Source: Paenibacillus sp. NAIST15-1
Lineage (GTDB): Bacteria; Bacillota; Bacilli; Paenibacillales; Paenibacillaceae
Assembly (NCBI RefSeq): GCF_001894745.1
Contig: NZ_BBYF01000008.1
Span: 176,179-240,178 of the forward strand
Reading direction: 5' to 3'
Length of the DNA: 64,000 bases
Positions 1-7,772 of the stretch are shown here, in pieces; within the stretch, counting starts at the first letter, position 1; every line of letters begins with the position of its first letter. Under the pieces are notes generated by a model, which was not told the DNA's origin, ran no database searches, and saw only the letters and a program-made list of their open reading frames with translations. The translations under genes were made by a program, and so were the position numbers.

Positions 1-528
1 ACGCTAGAGAGCCTGCGTACCCAAATTGGGTATGTGCCGCAGGATGGATTCCTATTCAGCACGACTATTCGAGATAATATTGCATTCTATAACCGAAATG
101 CTGCAGACGAAGCGGTTGAGGAGGCGGCGAAGCAAGCGGACGTATGGGACAATATTATGGGATTTCCCGATCAGTTCTTTACGAAACTGGGAGAGCGCGG
201 CCTTACCTTGTCCGGCGGCCAGCGTCAACGAACGAGCTTGGCACGGGGAATGATTAAGAACGCGCCCATTCTCATTTTGGATGATAGTGTAAGTGCGGTT
301 GATGTTGTAACAGAGACGACGATATTGAACAATCTCCGGGAAGTTCGAAAGGGCAAGACGAACATCATTATCGCACACCGGATAAGCGCTGTATGCCACG
401 CTGATGAAATTATTGTCCTTGATCATGGCAGCATTGTGGAACGTGGAACACATGAAGAACTGATCCAATCAGGCGGCTATTATGCCTCGCTCTATACGAT
501 TCAAGAGGAGGGGAAGAGAAATGCCTGA
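1..528 (+). CDS. ABC exporter subunit, ATPase domain end (partial)
   Basis: The 3' end of a half-size multidrug-type ABC exporter gene whose start lies before the window. Visible in order are the Q-loop (YVPQDGF), the signature LSGGQRQR, Walker B ILILDD and the H-loop IAHR. After Walker B the usual catalytic Glu is replaced by Asp (DDSVSAVD), which is typical of the degenerate-site subunit of heterodimeric exporters of the YheI/YheH or LmrCD kind. The stop codon overlaps the next gene, itself an ABC exporter half, so the two very likely form one heterodimer in the membrane. The substrate cannot be read from the sequence. Confidence 0.93.
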   Translation, partial: TLESLRTQIGYVPQDGFLFSTTIRDNIAFYNRNAADEAVEEAAKQADVWDNIMGFPDQFFTKLGERGLTLSGGQRQRTSLARGMIKNAPILILDDSVSAVDVVTETTILNNLREVRKGKTNIIIAHRISAVCHADEIIVLDHGSIVERGTHEELIQSGGYYASLYTIQEEGKRNA

Positions 529-2383
529 ACCGACAGCGAACGTAAAGGGCAGGAACAATCATCATCCTGCACAGTCCAAGGAGATAGGCTCACGCATGGC
601 AGGGGCTTCTCCCGAAGAGCGCAGGCAATCGTTTCGCGCTATGTTCGCTTATGCGAAGCCGTATCGCTTGACGTTTCTCGCCATATTTTTATGTACATTC
701 CTTGCAATTGGAGCGGATTTGCTGCAGCCTTATCTCGTGAAGATCGCGATTGACGATCATGTCTTGGCCGGGAAGCACGGTGTGGGCACATTATTTCTGA
801 TTGGCGGCAGCTATTTGCTTCTCGCGCTGCTTAGCTTGCTGTTCACCTATATTCAGGCGAACCTGCTTCAGAAGGTGGGGCAGGGCATTGTCGGCCAGTT
901 GCGGAAGGATCTGTTCAAACATATATCAAAGCAATCGATGTCATTCTTCGATCGCCATTCGATGGGCAGCCTCGTAACGAATGTGTCCAGTGACACCGAG
1001 ACGATCAACCAGTTCTTTACTCAAGTGCTGTTAAGCGTAGTAAGGGACGGCATGTCGCTTCTCTTGATCGTGGTGTTTATGTTTTCGCTCGATGCGAAGC
1101 TTGCGATGTTCTGCCTTATCTTGTTCCCAATTATTTTGGCGATTGCGGTAGCTTTCCGGAAGGCGCTGCGATCTGCTTATCAACGCGCACGGGGTGAGCT
1201 GTCAAGGCTTATCGGATTTTTGGCGGAGAATCTGTCGGGTATGGGCCTCATCCAGGTGTTCCATCAGGAGAAGGAGCAGACAGAGCGCTTCACGGCGCAG
1301 AATCGGAAGTATTTGCAAGAGAATCTGCGCGAGGTGCGCACGAGCATCATGTTCAACCGCTCGTTCGATGTGCTCGGCAATGTGTCGGTCGCATTCATTG
1401 TGTGGCTTGGCGGCATGGCCGTATTGGATACGTCATTGGCGTTCGGAGTTCTGTATGCCTTTATCAATTACATTCGGCAGTTTTTCCAGCCGATCAACCA
1501 TATTACCCAGCAATGGAACACGCTCCAATCCACAATCGTATCTATGGATCGCTTGTGGCGCATCTTCCGCATTCAACCTGAAGTACAGGATCCGAAACCA
1601 GAGCAGGAGCATAATGTAGTTGCCTCTGAAGTGCAGGGCCAAGTCGACTTCAATCATATTCGCTTTGCTTATGTTGATGATCGCGACGTGCTGCATGATC
1701 TGGATTTGCACATTAAGCCAGGTGAGTTCATAGGTATCGTAGGCACGACGGGAGCTGGCAAGAGCTCACTTGTGAACCTGCTCGCGCGTTTCTATGACGT
1801 CAAGCGGGGAAGTATTGAGATTGATGGGGTTGATATCCGCCGACTGCCGCAGCATACGCTGCATCAGATTGTCGGACTAGTGCAGCAGGATCCATTTCTG
1901 TATTCGGGATCCATTCTTGATAATGTCCGCTTATTCCAGGATACCGTATCGCGGGAGGAAGTGATCTGGGCCTGCAAGTCGGTTGGGGCGCACGGCCTGA
2001 TCAAGCGCTTGAAGCATGGCTATGATACAAGGCTGTCTGATCGCGGGAGCGGTCTATCGGCGGGAGAACGGCAGCTGATTTCTTTCGCTCGGATTCTCGT
2101 GTTCCAGCCCCGCATTCTCATCTTGGATGAGGCAACGGCACATTTGGATTCTCATACCGAACAGCTCATCCAGCAAGCGCTTGAAGTGGTCTCAGAGGGT
2201 AGAACGACGCTCGTGATTGCTCACCGTTTATCGACGATTCAGCATGCAGATCGCATTATTGTCATGCGGCATGGCCGCGTTGCAGAGGAAGGGACGAACG
2301 AGTCCCTTATTGCACAGAATGGGTATTATGCAGAGCTGATCCATCATTCGCGTTCGTACCCAAGAACAGCCGAGCAACAATAA
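521..2383 (+). CDS. ABC exporter, fused membrane and ATPase domains
   Basis: Full half-transporter of 620 residues. An N-terminal six-helix membrane domain (about residues 45-325) is followed by an ATPase domain with Walker A GTTGAGKSS near residue 407, signature LSAGERQL near 510, Walker B ILILDEAT near 531 with the catalytic Glu intact, and H-loop IAHRLS. The ATG at 521 was chosen over an upstream in-frame ATG at 482 because it follows a GAGGAGGGG ribosome site and overlaps the end of the preceding gene. It supplies the canonical Walker B Glu that the upstream partner lacks, consistent with an asymmetric heterodimeric drug or lipid exporter. Substrate unknown. Confidence 0.93.
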   Translation: MPEPTANVKGRNNHHPAQSKEIGSRMAGASPEERRQSFRAMFAYAKPYRLTFLAIFLCTFLAIGADLLQPYLVKIAIDDHVLAGKHGVGTLFLIGGSYLLLALLSLLFTYIQANLLQKVGQGIVGQLRKDLFKHISKQSMSFFDRHSMGSLVTNVSSDTETINQFFTQVLLSVVRDGMSLLLIVVFMFSLDAKLAMFCLILFPIILAIAVAFRKALRSAYQRARGELSRLIGFLAENLSGMGLIQVFHQEKEQTERFTAQNRKYLQENLREVRTSIMFNRSFDVLGNVSVAFIVWLGGMAVLDTSLAFGVLYAFINYIRQFFQPINHITQQWNTLQSTIVSMDRLWRIFRIQPEVQDPKPEQEHNVVASEVQGQVDFNHIRFAYVDDRDVLHDLDLHIKPGEFIGIVGTTGAGKSSLVNLLARFYDVKRGSIEIDGVDIRRLPQHTLHQIVGLVQQDPFLYSGSILDNVRLFQDTVSREEVIWACKSVGAHGLIKRLKHGYDTRLSDRGSGLSAGERQLISFARILVFQPRILILDEATAHLDSHTEQLIQQALEVVSEGRTTLVIAHRLSTIQHADRIIVMRHGRVAEEGTNESLIAQNGYYAELIHHSRSYPRTAEQQ

Positions 2384-2664
2384 TCTGCTTAATACGATGC
2401 ATCTTATCTCCTAATAGCAGTTCAGAGCTAGAATGGGAGGTAAGGTGTATTTTCATTTCAGCTTAGCTACTAGTTCTAGCACCCGTGACTTTATTCTAAT
2501 TCCCGCCAAAGAAGCAGCACAGGATGGCTTCTATCACCAAGTTTCAGTTCTCTCGCGATATCCAGCATCAGTATTATCCTCTCATTCACTATTTAATCCT
2601 TGGCCGCATATCATGTGCCGGTACCCACGATTATTCTGTTATTTTATCTAAATTTAGTATTAGA
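2384..2664. other. Intergenic stretch, no gene seen
   Basis: AT-rich spacer between the ABC exporter and catalase genes. A 72-codon open frame on the plus strand has no convincing start context and no recognisable protein features. No clear terminator was found after the ABC gene. The catalase control region begins at the right end. Confidence 0.5.
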
Positions 2665-2679
2665 TTATAATTATTATTG
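2665..2679. promoter_or_regulatory. Candidate PerR box upstream of catalase
   Basis: This 15-mer matches the Bacillus PerR operator consensus (TTATAAT-N-ATTATAA) at all but the last two bases. It lies about 95 nt before the catalase start. A perR gene is present at 59.7 kb in the same window. Peroxide derepression of katA through PerR is established in B. subtilis; here it is inferred from the site only. Confidence 0.55.
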
Positions 2680-2720
2680 ATAAATGCATCTCGGTGTGCT
2701 AAATTAATAACACGCTTAAT

Positions 2721-2736
2721 AATAATAATTATTATT
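2721..2736. promoter_or_regulatory. Perfect AT-rich palindrome, second PerR/Fur-type site
   Basis: A 16-bp perfect palindrome (AATAATAA/TTATTATT) 36 nt upstream of the catalase start codon, inside a longer AT-rich run. It resembles the core of Fur-family operators. Together with the site at 2665 it suggests two-site control by PerR or by the short Fur-like protein encoded after katA. Confidence 0.4.
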
Positions 2737-2772
2737 TAAAACATAAAATAAAAACATGCGGAGGCGATATTA

Positions 2773-4242
2773 TTGAGTAACCCGACGAAACTGACAACAA
2801 ATCAAGGCGCCCCAGTAGCTGATAATCAAAACTCGAAAACAGCTGGACAGCACGGTCCAGTGTTGTTGGAGGATTACCATCTCATTGAGAAGCTTGCGCA
2901 TTTCGATCGAGAACGTATTCCTGAGCGTGTCGTCCATGCTCGCGGTGCAGGGGCGTTCGGTGTGTTTCGTCCGTATCAAAGCATGTCTAAATATACAAAG
3001 GCAGCCTTCTTGCAGGATCCTTCCATTGAGACGAAGGTATTCGTGCGTTTCTCTACGGTCATCCATGGAGGGACATCTCCTGAGACGCTTCGCGATCCAC
3101 GCGGATTCGCTGTGAAGTTCTATACAACCGAAGGCAATTATGACTTAGTAGGCAATAACCTGCCTGTGTTCTTTATTCGGGATGCGATTAAGTTCCCGGA
3201 TATGGTGCACTCCCTGAAGCCGGCTCCACATACGAATATCCAAACACCAGATCATTACTGGGACTTCATGTCGCTGTCTCCTGAATCGACCAATATGTTG
3301 ACATGGTTATTCTCAGACCTGGGTATCCCGGCGAATTATCGAGAAATGGACGGATTTAGCGTACACGCCTTCAAATGGGTGAATGAGGAAGGCAAGGTTG
3401 TCTATGTGAAATATACATGGAAATCACTTCAAGGTGTACGTAGCCTGACTGCAGAAGAAGCGGAGCAAATTCAAGCGAAGGATTTCAACCACGCTACTCG
3501 TGATCTGTATGATTCGATCGAAGCAGAAGACTTCCCTGAATGGGACTTGTATGTGCAAATGATTGAACCATCGCAAGGGGATGATTTTGATTTCGATCCG
3601 CTTGATCCTACGAAGGTATGGCCGGAAGAGCTCGTGCCGATGATGAAGGTAGGGCGGATGACATTGAACGAGAACCCAGCGAACTTCTTTGCAAGTGTAG
3701 AACAGTCTGCCTTCTCGCCAAGCGTACTGGTACCTGGCATCGAGCCATCGGAAGATAAGCTGCTGCAAGGCCGCTTGTTCTCTTATCCGGATACACAGCG
3801 CCACCGTCTAGGGACAAACTATTTGCAAATACCAGTCAATTGCCCGTTTGCCCAAGTTCGGAACCATCAGCGCGATGGAGCCATGAATGTGAATCAGGAT
3901 CCGTCTCCAATTAACTATGAACCGAACAGCCATCCCGGCGCATATGTTGAAGCTGGAGGGCAATACGCAGAGAGCGAAATGCTCCTCGACGGCACGACGA
4001 TGCGGCGTACGATTAGCAAGACGAATGACTTCGGGCAGGCTGGCGATAAGTATCGCAGCTTAACCCCAGAGGAGCAATCGCGATTGATTGCGAACTTGGT
4101 GAACGACCTCAAGCAGGTTAGACCTGAGGTTCAAATGCGCGCATTGTGCAACTTCTTCCGTGCCGATGCGGGCTATGGTGCCCGAATTGCGGCTGGCCTT
4201 GGGATTGACGTAAGTGCGCACACACAGCATATGAACTCATAA
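2773..4242 (+). CDS. katA: Catalase, haem-dependent
   Basis: A 489-residue monofunctional haem catalase that splits hydrogen peroxide into water and oxygen in the cytoplasm. The distal haem His lies in RVVHARGAGAFG (about residue 55), the distal Asn in GNNLPVFFIRD (about 129), and the proximal Tyr ligand in LFSYPDTQRHR (about 338). The length fits the small-subunit KatA clade. The start is a TTG preceded by a GGAGGCGAT ribosome site. Two PerR-like palindromes lie upstream, so peroxide induction is likely. A Fur-type DNA-binding protein follows 50 nt downstream with no terminator between them. Confidence 0.96.
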   Translation: MSNPTKLTTNQGAPVADNQNSKTAGQHGPVLLEDYHLIEKLAHFDRERIPERVVHARGAGAFGVFRPYQSMSKYTKAAFLQDPSIETKVFVRFSTVIHGGTSPETLRDPRGFAVKFYTTEGNYDLVGNNLPVFFIRDAIKFPDMVHSLKPAPHTNIQTPDHYWDFMSLSPESTNMLTWLFSDLGIPANYREMDGFSVHAFKWVNEEGKVVYVKYTWKSLQGVRSLTAEEAEQIQAKDFNHATRDLYDSIEAEDFPEWDLYVQMIEPSQGDDFDFDPLDPTKVWPEELVPMMKVGRMTLNENPANFFASVEQSAFSPSVLVPGIEPSEDKLLQGRLFSYPDTQRHRLGTNYLQIPVNCPFAQVRNHQRDGAMNVNQDPSPINYEPNSHPGAYVEAGGQYAESEMLLDGTTMRRTISKTNDFGQAGDKYRSLTPEEQSRLIANLVNDLKQVRPEVQMRALCNFFRADAGYGARIAAGLGIDVSAHTQHMNS

Positions 4243-4292
4243 CATGCTCTTAAGTAACGACGAAGACAACGATAAGAAAGGTAGGGACCCCC

Positions 4293-4565
4293 ATGAATCG
4301 CAATTCGATGATCTCATTCGTACAATCTGACAGTAAGCGAGAACCCGTACATTTAACACAGCAGAGAGAAGCGGTCTTATCGTTCGTTAATCAAGCCAAG
4401 TCCCCCGCAACCGCGATTGAAATTTATATTGGAATGCGTGCGACCACGAAGCGCATTTCACTCTCTACGGTATATTGCAGCTTGAAATATTTTGTTAAGA
4501 ACGGTATCGTGCGTGAACTGAATGAAGATCACACCTCGAAGCGGTATGAATGCATTGCCAAATAA
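4293..4565 (+). CDS. Fur-family DNA-binding domain only, short
   Basis: A 90-residue protein that aligns with the N-terminal winged-helix domain of Fur/PerR regulators: LTQQREAVLSFV, then an ISLSTVY-type recognition helix and VRELNEDHTSKRYE. It stops where the C-terminal metal-binding and dimerisation domain should begin. The HxH motif and both CxxC zinc pairs are absent. No continuation is visible in any frame before the terminator 42 nt downstream. It lies directly after catalase, so it is probably co-transcribed. It could be a decayed perR paralogue, or a working metal-blind DNA-binding module that competes with PerR; the sequence does not decide. Confidence 0.75.
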   Translation: MNRNSMISFVQSDSKREPVHLTQQREAVLSFVNQAKSPATAIEIYIGMRATTKRISLSTVYCSLKYFVKNGIVRELNEDHTSKRYECIAK

Positions 4566-4606
4566 GTACTTGAATCCTTGATGGATTTTATCATTTACAT
4601 GAGGAA

Positions 4607-4649
4607 GGATAGAGGCTCAGATTTATATCTGAGTCCCTATCCTTTTTTT
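4607..4649 (+). terminator. Intrinsic terminator after katA unit
   Basis: Hairpin with arms GGATAG...CTCAGAT and ATCTGAG...CTATCC around a short loop, followed by seven T. It closes the catalase and short-Fur transcription unit. Confidence 0.85.
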
Positions 4650-4831
4650 GCGTGACCATACCCTGATGTATTCCTTGGCTGCTCCCAATTAGATTGCAAA
4701 AAGAGGCTCTCATTTTTTGGATCTGGGGCATCTGATGATAGCGCTCGAAGACCGGCGATATGGTATATTAAGGGGAGAAATGCGTTTCGCTTGGGTGGCA
4801 CATGGTCAATGATTAGAAGGAGAAATGGGTA

Positions 4832-5509
4832 TTGATGCTTAATCCAGAGCAGCTTCAGTCGCTAATAGAGCAGATTGAGCTTGTTCTGCTGCCTGCAGCA
4901 GACATTCGCAGTCTGAATGGGGACGATCCCGTTCAAGTGTCCAATACACCGGTGGATTGGGAGGTTATTGGCGCAGGGAATTATGCGGTCGTCTTCAGCC
5001 ATAAGCAATATGCCTCTGTTGCCGTAAAAGTGTATGCAGCAGGTAGGAAGGGTTTGGACGACGAAGCGGAAGTATATCGACGTCTTGGCAAGCATCCTGC
5101 CTATTCGGAATGTTATTACGTCGGGCAAGGATATTTGATATTGAAGCGGCTACCTGAGGTAACGCTGTATCACTGCCTCCGGCACGGGATATCGATACCA
5201 CAATCGGTATTGGATGATATTGATGAAGCGCTGGAGTATGCATCCGCACGAGGGTTGACCCCAAGAGATATTCATGGGAAAAATGTCACCAATGATTGTG
5301 GCAAAGGGTATGTCGTGGATGTATCCGATTTTCTGATCCCGCAGCCTGACCGCATGTGGGGAGACTTCAAGCAGGCATATCGGTTGTTGTACAAACCGCT
5401 AGGCTTGAAGTGGGGAGTGCCGGTTCCGGAGTGGCTGCTTGAGCTGCTTCGCAAAAGCTACCAGATGTACCGTAGACGCGCGGCTGCGACGGGCTGCGAT
5501 AAGAACTGA
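4832..5509 (+). CDS. Protein kinase-like protein (YrzF-like)
   Basis: A 225-residue protein with a minimal kinase fold. The glycine-rich loop is GAGNYAVVF (about residue 47), the ATP-anchoring Lys sits in VAVKVY (about 67), and the catalytic loop reads LTPRDIHGKNV, which keeps Asp, Lys and Asn but has Pro-Arg-Asp instead of His-Arg-Asp. The metal-binding segment is DVSDF instead of DFG. This resembles B. subtilis YrzF-type small kinase-like proteins, whose substrates are not known to me. TTG 4832 or ATG 4835 could be the start; an AAGGAG site lies about 10 nt upstream. It stands alone between other units. Confidence 0.7.
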   Translation: MMLNPEQLQSLIEQIELVLLPAADIRSLNGDDPVQVSNTPVDWEVIGAGNYAVVFSHKQYASVAVKVYAAGRKGLDDEAEVYRRLGKHPAYSECYYVGQGYLILKRLPEVTLYHCLRHGISIPQSVLDDIDEALEYASARGLTPRDIHGKNVTNDCGKGYVVDVSDFLIPQPDRMWGDFKQAYRLLYKPLGLKWGVPVPEWLLELLRKSYQMYRRRAAATGCDKN

Positions 5510-5669
5510 CTAAGCGAGTGGGAAGGAAAATACATGGGAAGTAGAAGGTCATTAGTACTAGGAATTCATATTTAGCAATGTCCATACACGGTGTCAGGTA
5601 GGGCTGGCATGCCTCAGTATGGTGCAATATAAATGTAGTCATTATTGCCGCGAAGGGAACGATAAGATC

Positions 5670-6857
5670 ATGTCAACCGAGAGACAAGGCCTGTCTTCAG
5701 ACAAGAAGTGGGACAAGCAAACAGTAGTCGTGCATGATTGTCACGATGAACGGCATTTCGGAGCAGTTACAATGCCGATGTATCAGAACAGTCTGTTTAC
5801 CTTTTCATGCCATAAGGAATTTTATGAGGCATTGGATTCTCCGCTAGAGCACCATCTCTACTCGCGCGGCAACAATCCGAGCGTCAATGAATTAGAGCGT
5901 CGGTTGGCTCTGCTGGAGCGAGGGGAAGCAGCACGCTGCTTCGCTTCAGGAATGGCGGCGATCTCTGCGGCCATTATGTCAGCGGTGAAGGCCGGTGATC
6001 ACGTCATCTGTGTGGATCATGTCTATGGGCCGACTCGTGAAATGCTTGGCAATTACCTGCACCGCTTCGGGATTGAGACGACATTCGTGAATGGGGAATC
6101 GATTGAGAGTATAGAAGCCGCTGTTCGGCCGAATACTTCGATGTTATATCTCGAGAGCCCGACAAGCATGACGATTCGACTTCAGGATCTGCGTGCATGT
6201 GCAGAGCTCGCCAAGCGAATCGGAGCGACAACGATCATTGATAATACGTGGGCGACTCCGATATTCCAGAATCCGCTGGAACTCGGTATTGACTTGGTGG
6301 TTCATTCCTTGACGAAATATATTGGCGGACATAGTGATATTATGGCTGGGGTTATTATCGGTTCACATGAACGGCTGCAAGAAATCGGACGCCAAGAATT
6401 TCTGTTATACGGCGGAATCATGACGCCGCAGACAGCATGTCTTGCGATGCGCGGACTGCGCACGCTCCCACTGCGTATGGAGCGGCTGCAGCAGAATGGT
6501 CTTGCTGTGGCTGCGTATTTGGATGAGCTTCCGTACATTGCACGAGTAAATCATCCCGGACTGACTACTTATCCGCAGCATGAGTTGGCGAAGCAGCAAA
6601 TGAGTGGGTACGGGAGCTTGTTCTCCTTCGAGATGGCGCTTCCGCTTGAGCAGGTGCTGACATGGGCAGATCGGCTGCAAATGTTCCGAATCGGGGTCAG
6701 CTGGGGTGGCTATGAGAGCTTAGTGCAAGTTGTTCGTCCACTAGCAGGGCAAGAGGGAGAAGAGCTTGTCCTCGTACGGCTGTACGCAGGACTTGAGGAT
6801 CCTGAACTGCTCATTCAGGATATGCGCCGCTCCTTCGAACAATTGGGACTATCGTAG
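5670..6857 (+). CDS. PLP-dependent trans-sulfuration enzyme
   Basis: A 395-residue Cys/Met-metabolism PLP enzyme (cystathionine beta/gamma-lyase, methionine gamma-lyase fold). The cofactor Lys is about residue 216 in HSLTKYIGGHSD. The YSRGNNPSVNELE and SGMAAISA segments are typical phosphate- and cofactor-binding regions. ATG 5670 is preferred over an upstream in-frame start at 5619 because homologues begin near this point and an AAGGGAAC ribosome site precedes it. The family members differ in substrate, so beta-lyase, gamma-lyase and gamma-synthase activities cannot be separated from sequence alone. It appears monocistronic and ends at a terminator shared with the opposing gene. Confidence 0.85.
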   Translation: MSTERQGLSSDKKWDKQTVVVHDCHDERHFGAVTMPMYQNSLFTFSCHKEFYEALDSPLEHHLYSRGNNPSVNELERRLALLERGEAARCFASGMAAISAAIMSAVKAGDHVICVDHVYGPTREMLGNYLHRFGIETTFVNGESIESIEAAVRPNTSMLYLESPTSMTIRLQDLRACAELAKRIGATTIIDNTWATPIFQNPLELGIDLVVHSLTKYIGGHSDIMAGVIIGSHERLQEIGRQEFLLYGGIMTPQTACLAMRGLRTLPLRMERLQQNGLAVAAYLDELPYIARVNHPGLTTYPQHELAKQQMSGYGSLFSFEMALPLEQVLTWADRLQMFRIGVSWGGYESLVQVVRPLAGQEGEELVLVRLYAGLEDPELLIQDMRRSFEQLGLS

Positions 6858-6882
6858 AATTAGAGGTATATAGGATGAACAC

Positions 6883-6923
6883 AAAAGAACTGGCTGCGCA
6901 GATAGACGCGTCCAGTTCTTTTT
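6883..6923. terminator. Bidirectional terminator
   Basis: Perfect arms AAAAGAACTGG and CCAGTTCTTTT flank an 18-nt loop, with T and A runs on the two sides. It can serve the PLP enzyme from the left and the minus-strand gene from the right. Confidence 0.8.
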
Positions 6924-6935
6924 GCGTTGCAGCCA

Positions 6936-7373
6936 TCATTTTTCGATACAGAGGGTAATGTTGAACTCGCTCTCTTCATCTTCGATGTAGGCTGCAATCT
7001 TGCGCAGCAAGGCAGCAGCCTGTGATCCTGAAGCTGCTAAGTCATACTTGAACTTCATCTCTTCTTGGGATAGTACAACTTGGTGAGAAGCCGGAGAGAA
7101 GCTGCCCGTTTCATCTCGGAGCGTATAGCTTGCGTTTGCAAGCAGCGACTCGTTGGATGATCGAGGCATAATCGGATTGAATACACTTTTTTTCCCGCAT
7201 AGATCCTCATAAATTTGTAGCTTCTTCAACCAATTGTAATACATCGAAGAGCTCTTGAACCCGAAGCCTTCTGCCATTTCATGAATACGATTGCTTAGAC
7301 GCAGCTTCTTTATGGTATCAATTTGTTCGTCTCTCTCAAGGGACTCAATATCCTGAAGAGAAGGGAAATTCAT
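6936..7373 (-). CDS. Hypothetical protein, HTH-like N-terminus
   Basis: A 145-residue soluble protein that I do not recognise. The N-terminal half (about residues 10-60) is helical and ends in a GFKSSSMYYNWLKKL segment that could be a helix-turn-helix. The C-terminal half is acidic and ends in a short beta-rich stretch. The ATG follows an AAGGAGCTG ribosome site, and a plausible sigma-A promoter (TTGTAT, 17 nt, TATAAT) lies about 50 nt upstream. It is convergent with the PLP enzyme gene and divergent from anmK. Confidence 0.7.
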   Translation of the reverse strand: MNFPSLQDIESLERDEQIDTIKKLRLSNRIHEMAEGFGFKSSSMYYNWLKKLQIYEDLCGKKSVFNPIMPRSSNESLLANASYTLRDETGSFSPASHQVVLSQEEMKFKYDLAASGSQAAALLRKIAAYIEDEESEFNITLCIEK

Positions 7374-7422
7374 ACAATCAGCTCCTTAGTGTGATGAAAA
7401 TCTCTTGGATTGATTTGGATAG

Positions 7423-7451
7423 ATTATAATCTGTCAGGATCAGAAATACAA
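7423..7451 (-). promoter_or_regulatory. Sigma-A promoter for the hypothetical gene
   Basis: On the minus strand TTGTAT and TATAAT are separated by 17 nt, placing transcription start about 40 nt before the ATG at 7373. Confidence 0.5.
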
Positions 7452-7620
7452 TGTGTCAATTGTGTTACGAGGAGCAATTGGTTACATGAGAAATGTACGA
7501 GATGAAGCAGAATGTTTTAATAATTGTTGAAATTACTCTTCAACATGGCTCTTTTCGATCTGCGTAAGCACATCCCTATGAGATTCATGTGGAATGATAA
7601 TTCTATTATTATATCATAAA

Positions 7621-7637
7621 TTGAAATAAAATTTCAA
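7621..7637. promoter_or_regulatory. Palindromic operator candidate upstream of anmK
   Basis: Perfect inverted repeat TTGAAAT-AAA-ATTTCAA in the 399-nt gap between the minus-strand unknown gene and anmK. The TGAAA-N5-TTTCA form is like the operators of RpiR-type sugar-phosphate regulators such as MurR, which control MurNAc recycling genes. No such regulator gene is next to it. The rest of the gap (7374-7772) shows no gene. Confidence 0.4.
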
Positions 7638-7772
7638 AAGCGTATAATAAGATATAGAGGTCAAAAATGACATGTTCTCTCAACAAATAGGGCTTAATGG
7701 ATTCAGCAGCAATTATTTATGAAGGCGTTTACATATCGTGTAGTGAATTGGAGTTTCTAAGGAGGAGAAAGG

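Noticed and set aside
2433..2651. 72-codon plus-strand frame between the ABC and catalase genes
   Set aside because: Although it starts near a GGGAGG, the protein is low in secondary-structure signal, has no family resemblance, and runs into the AT-rich catalase control region.
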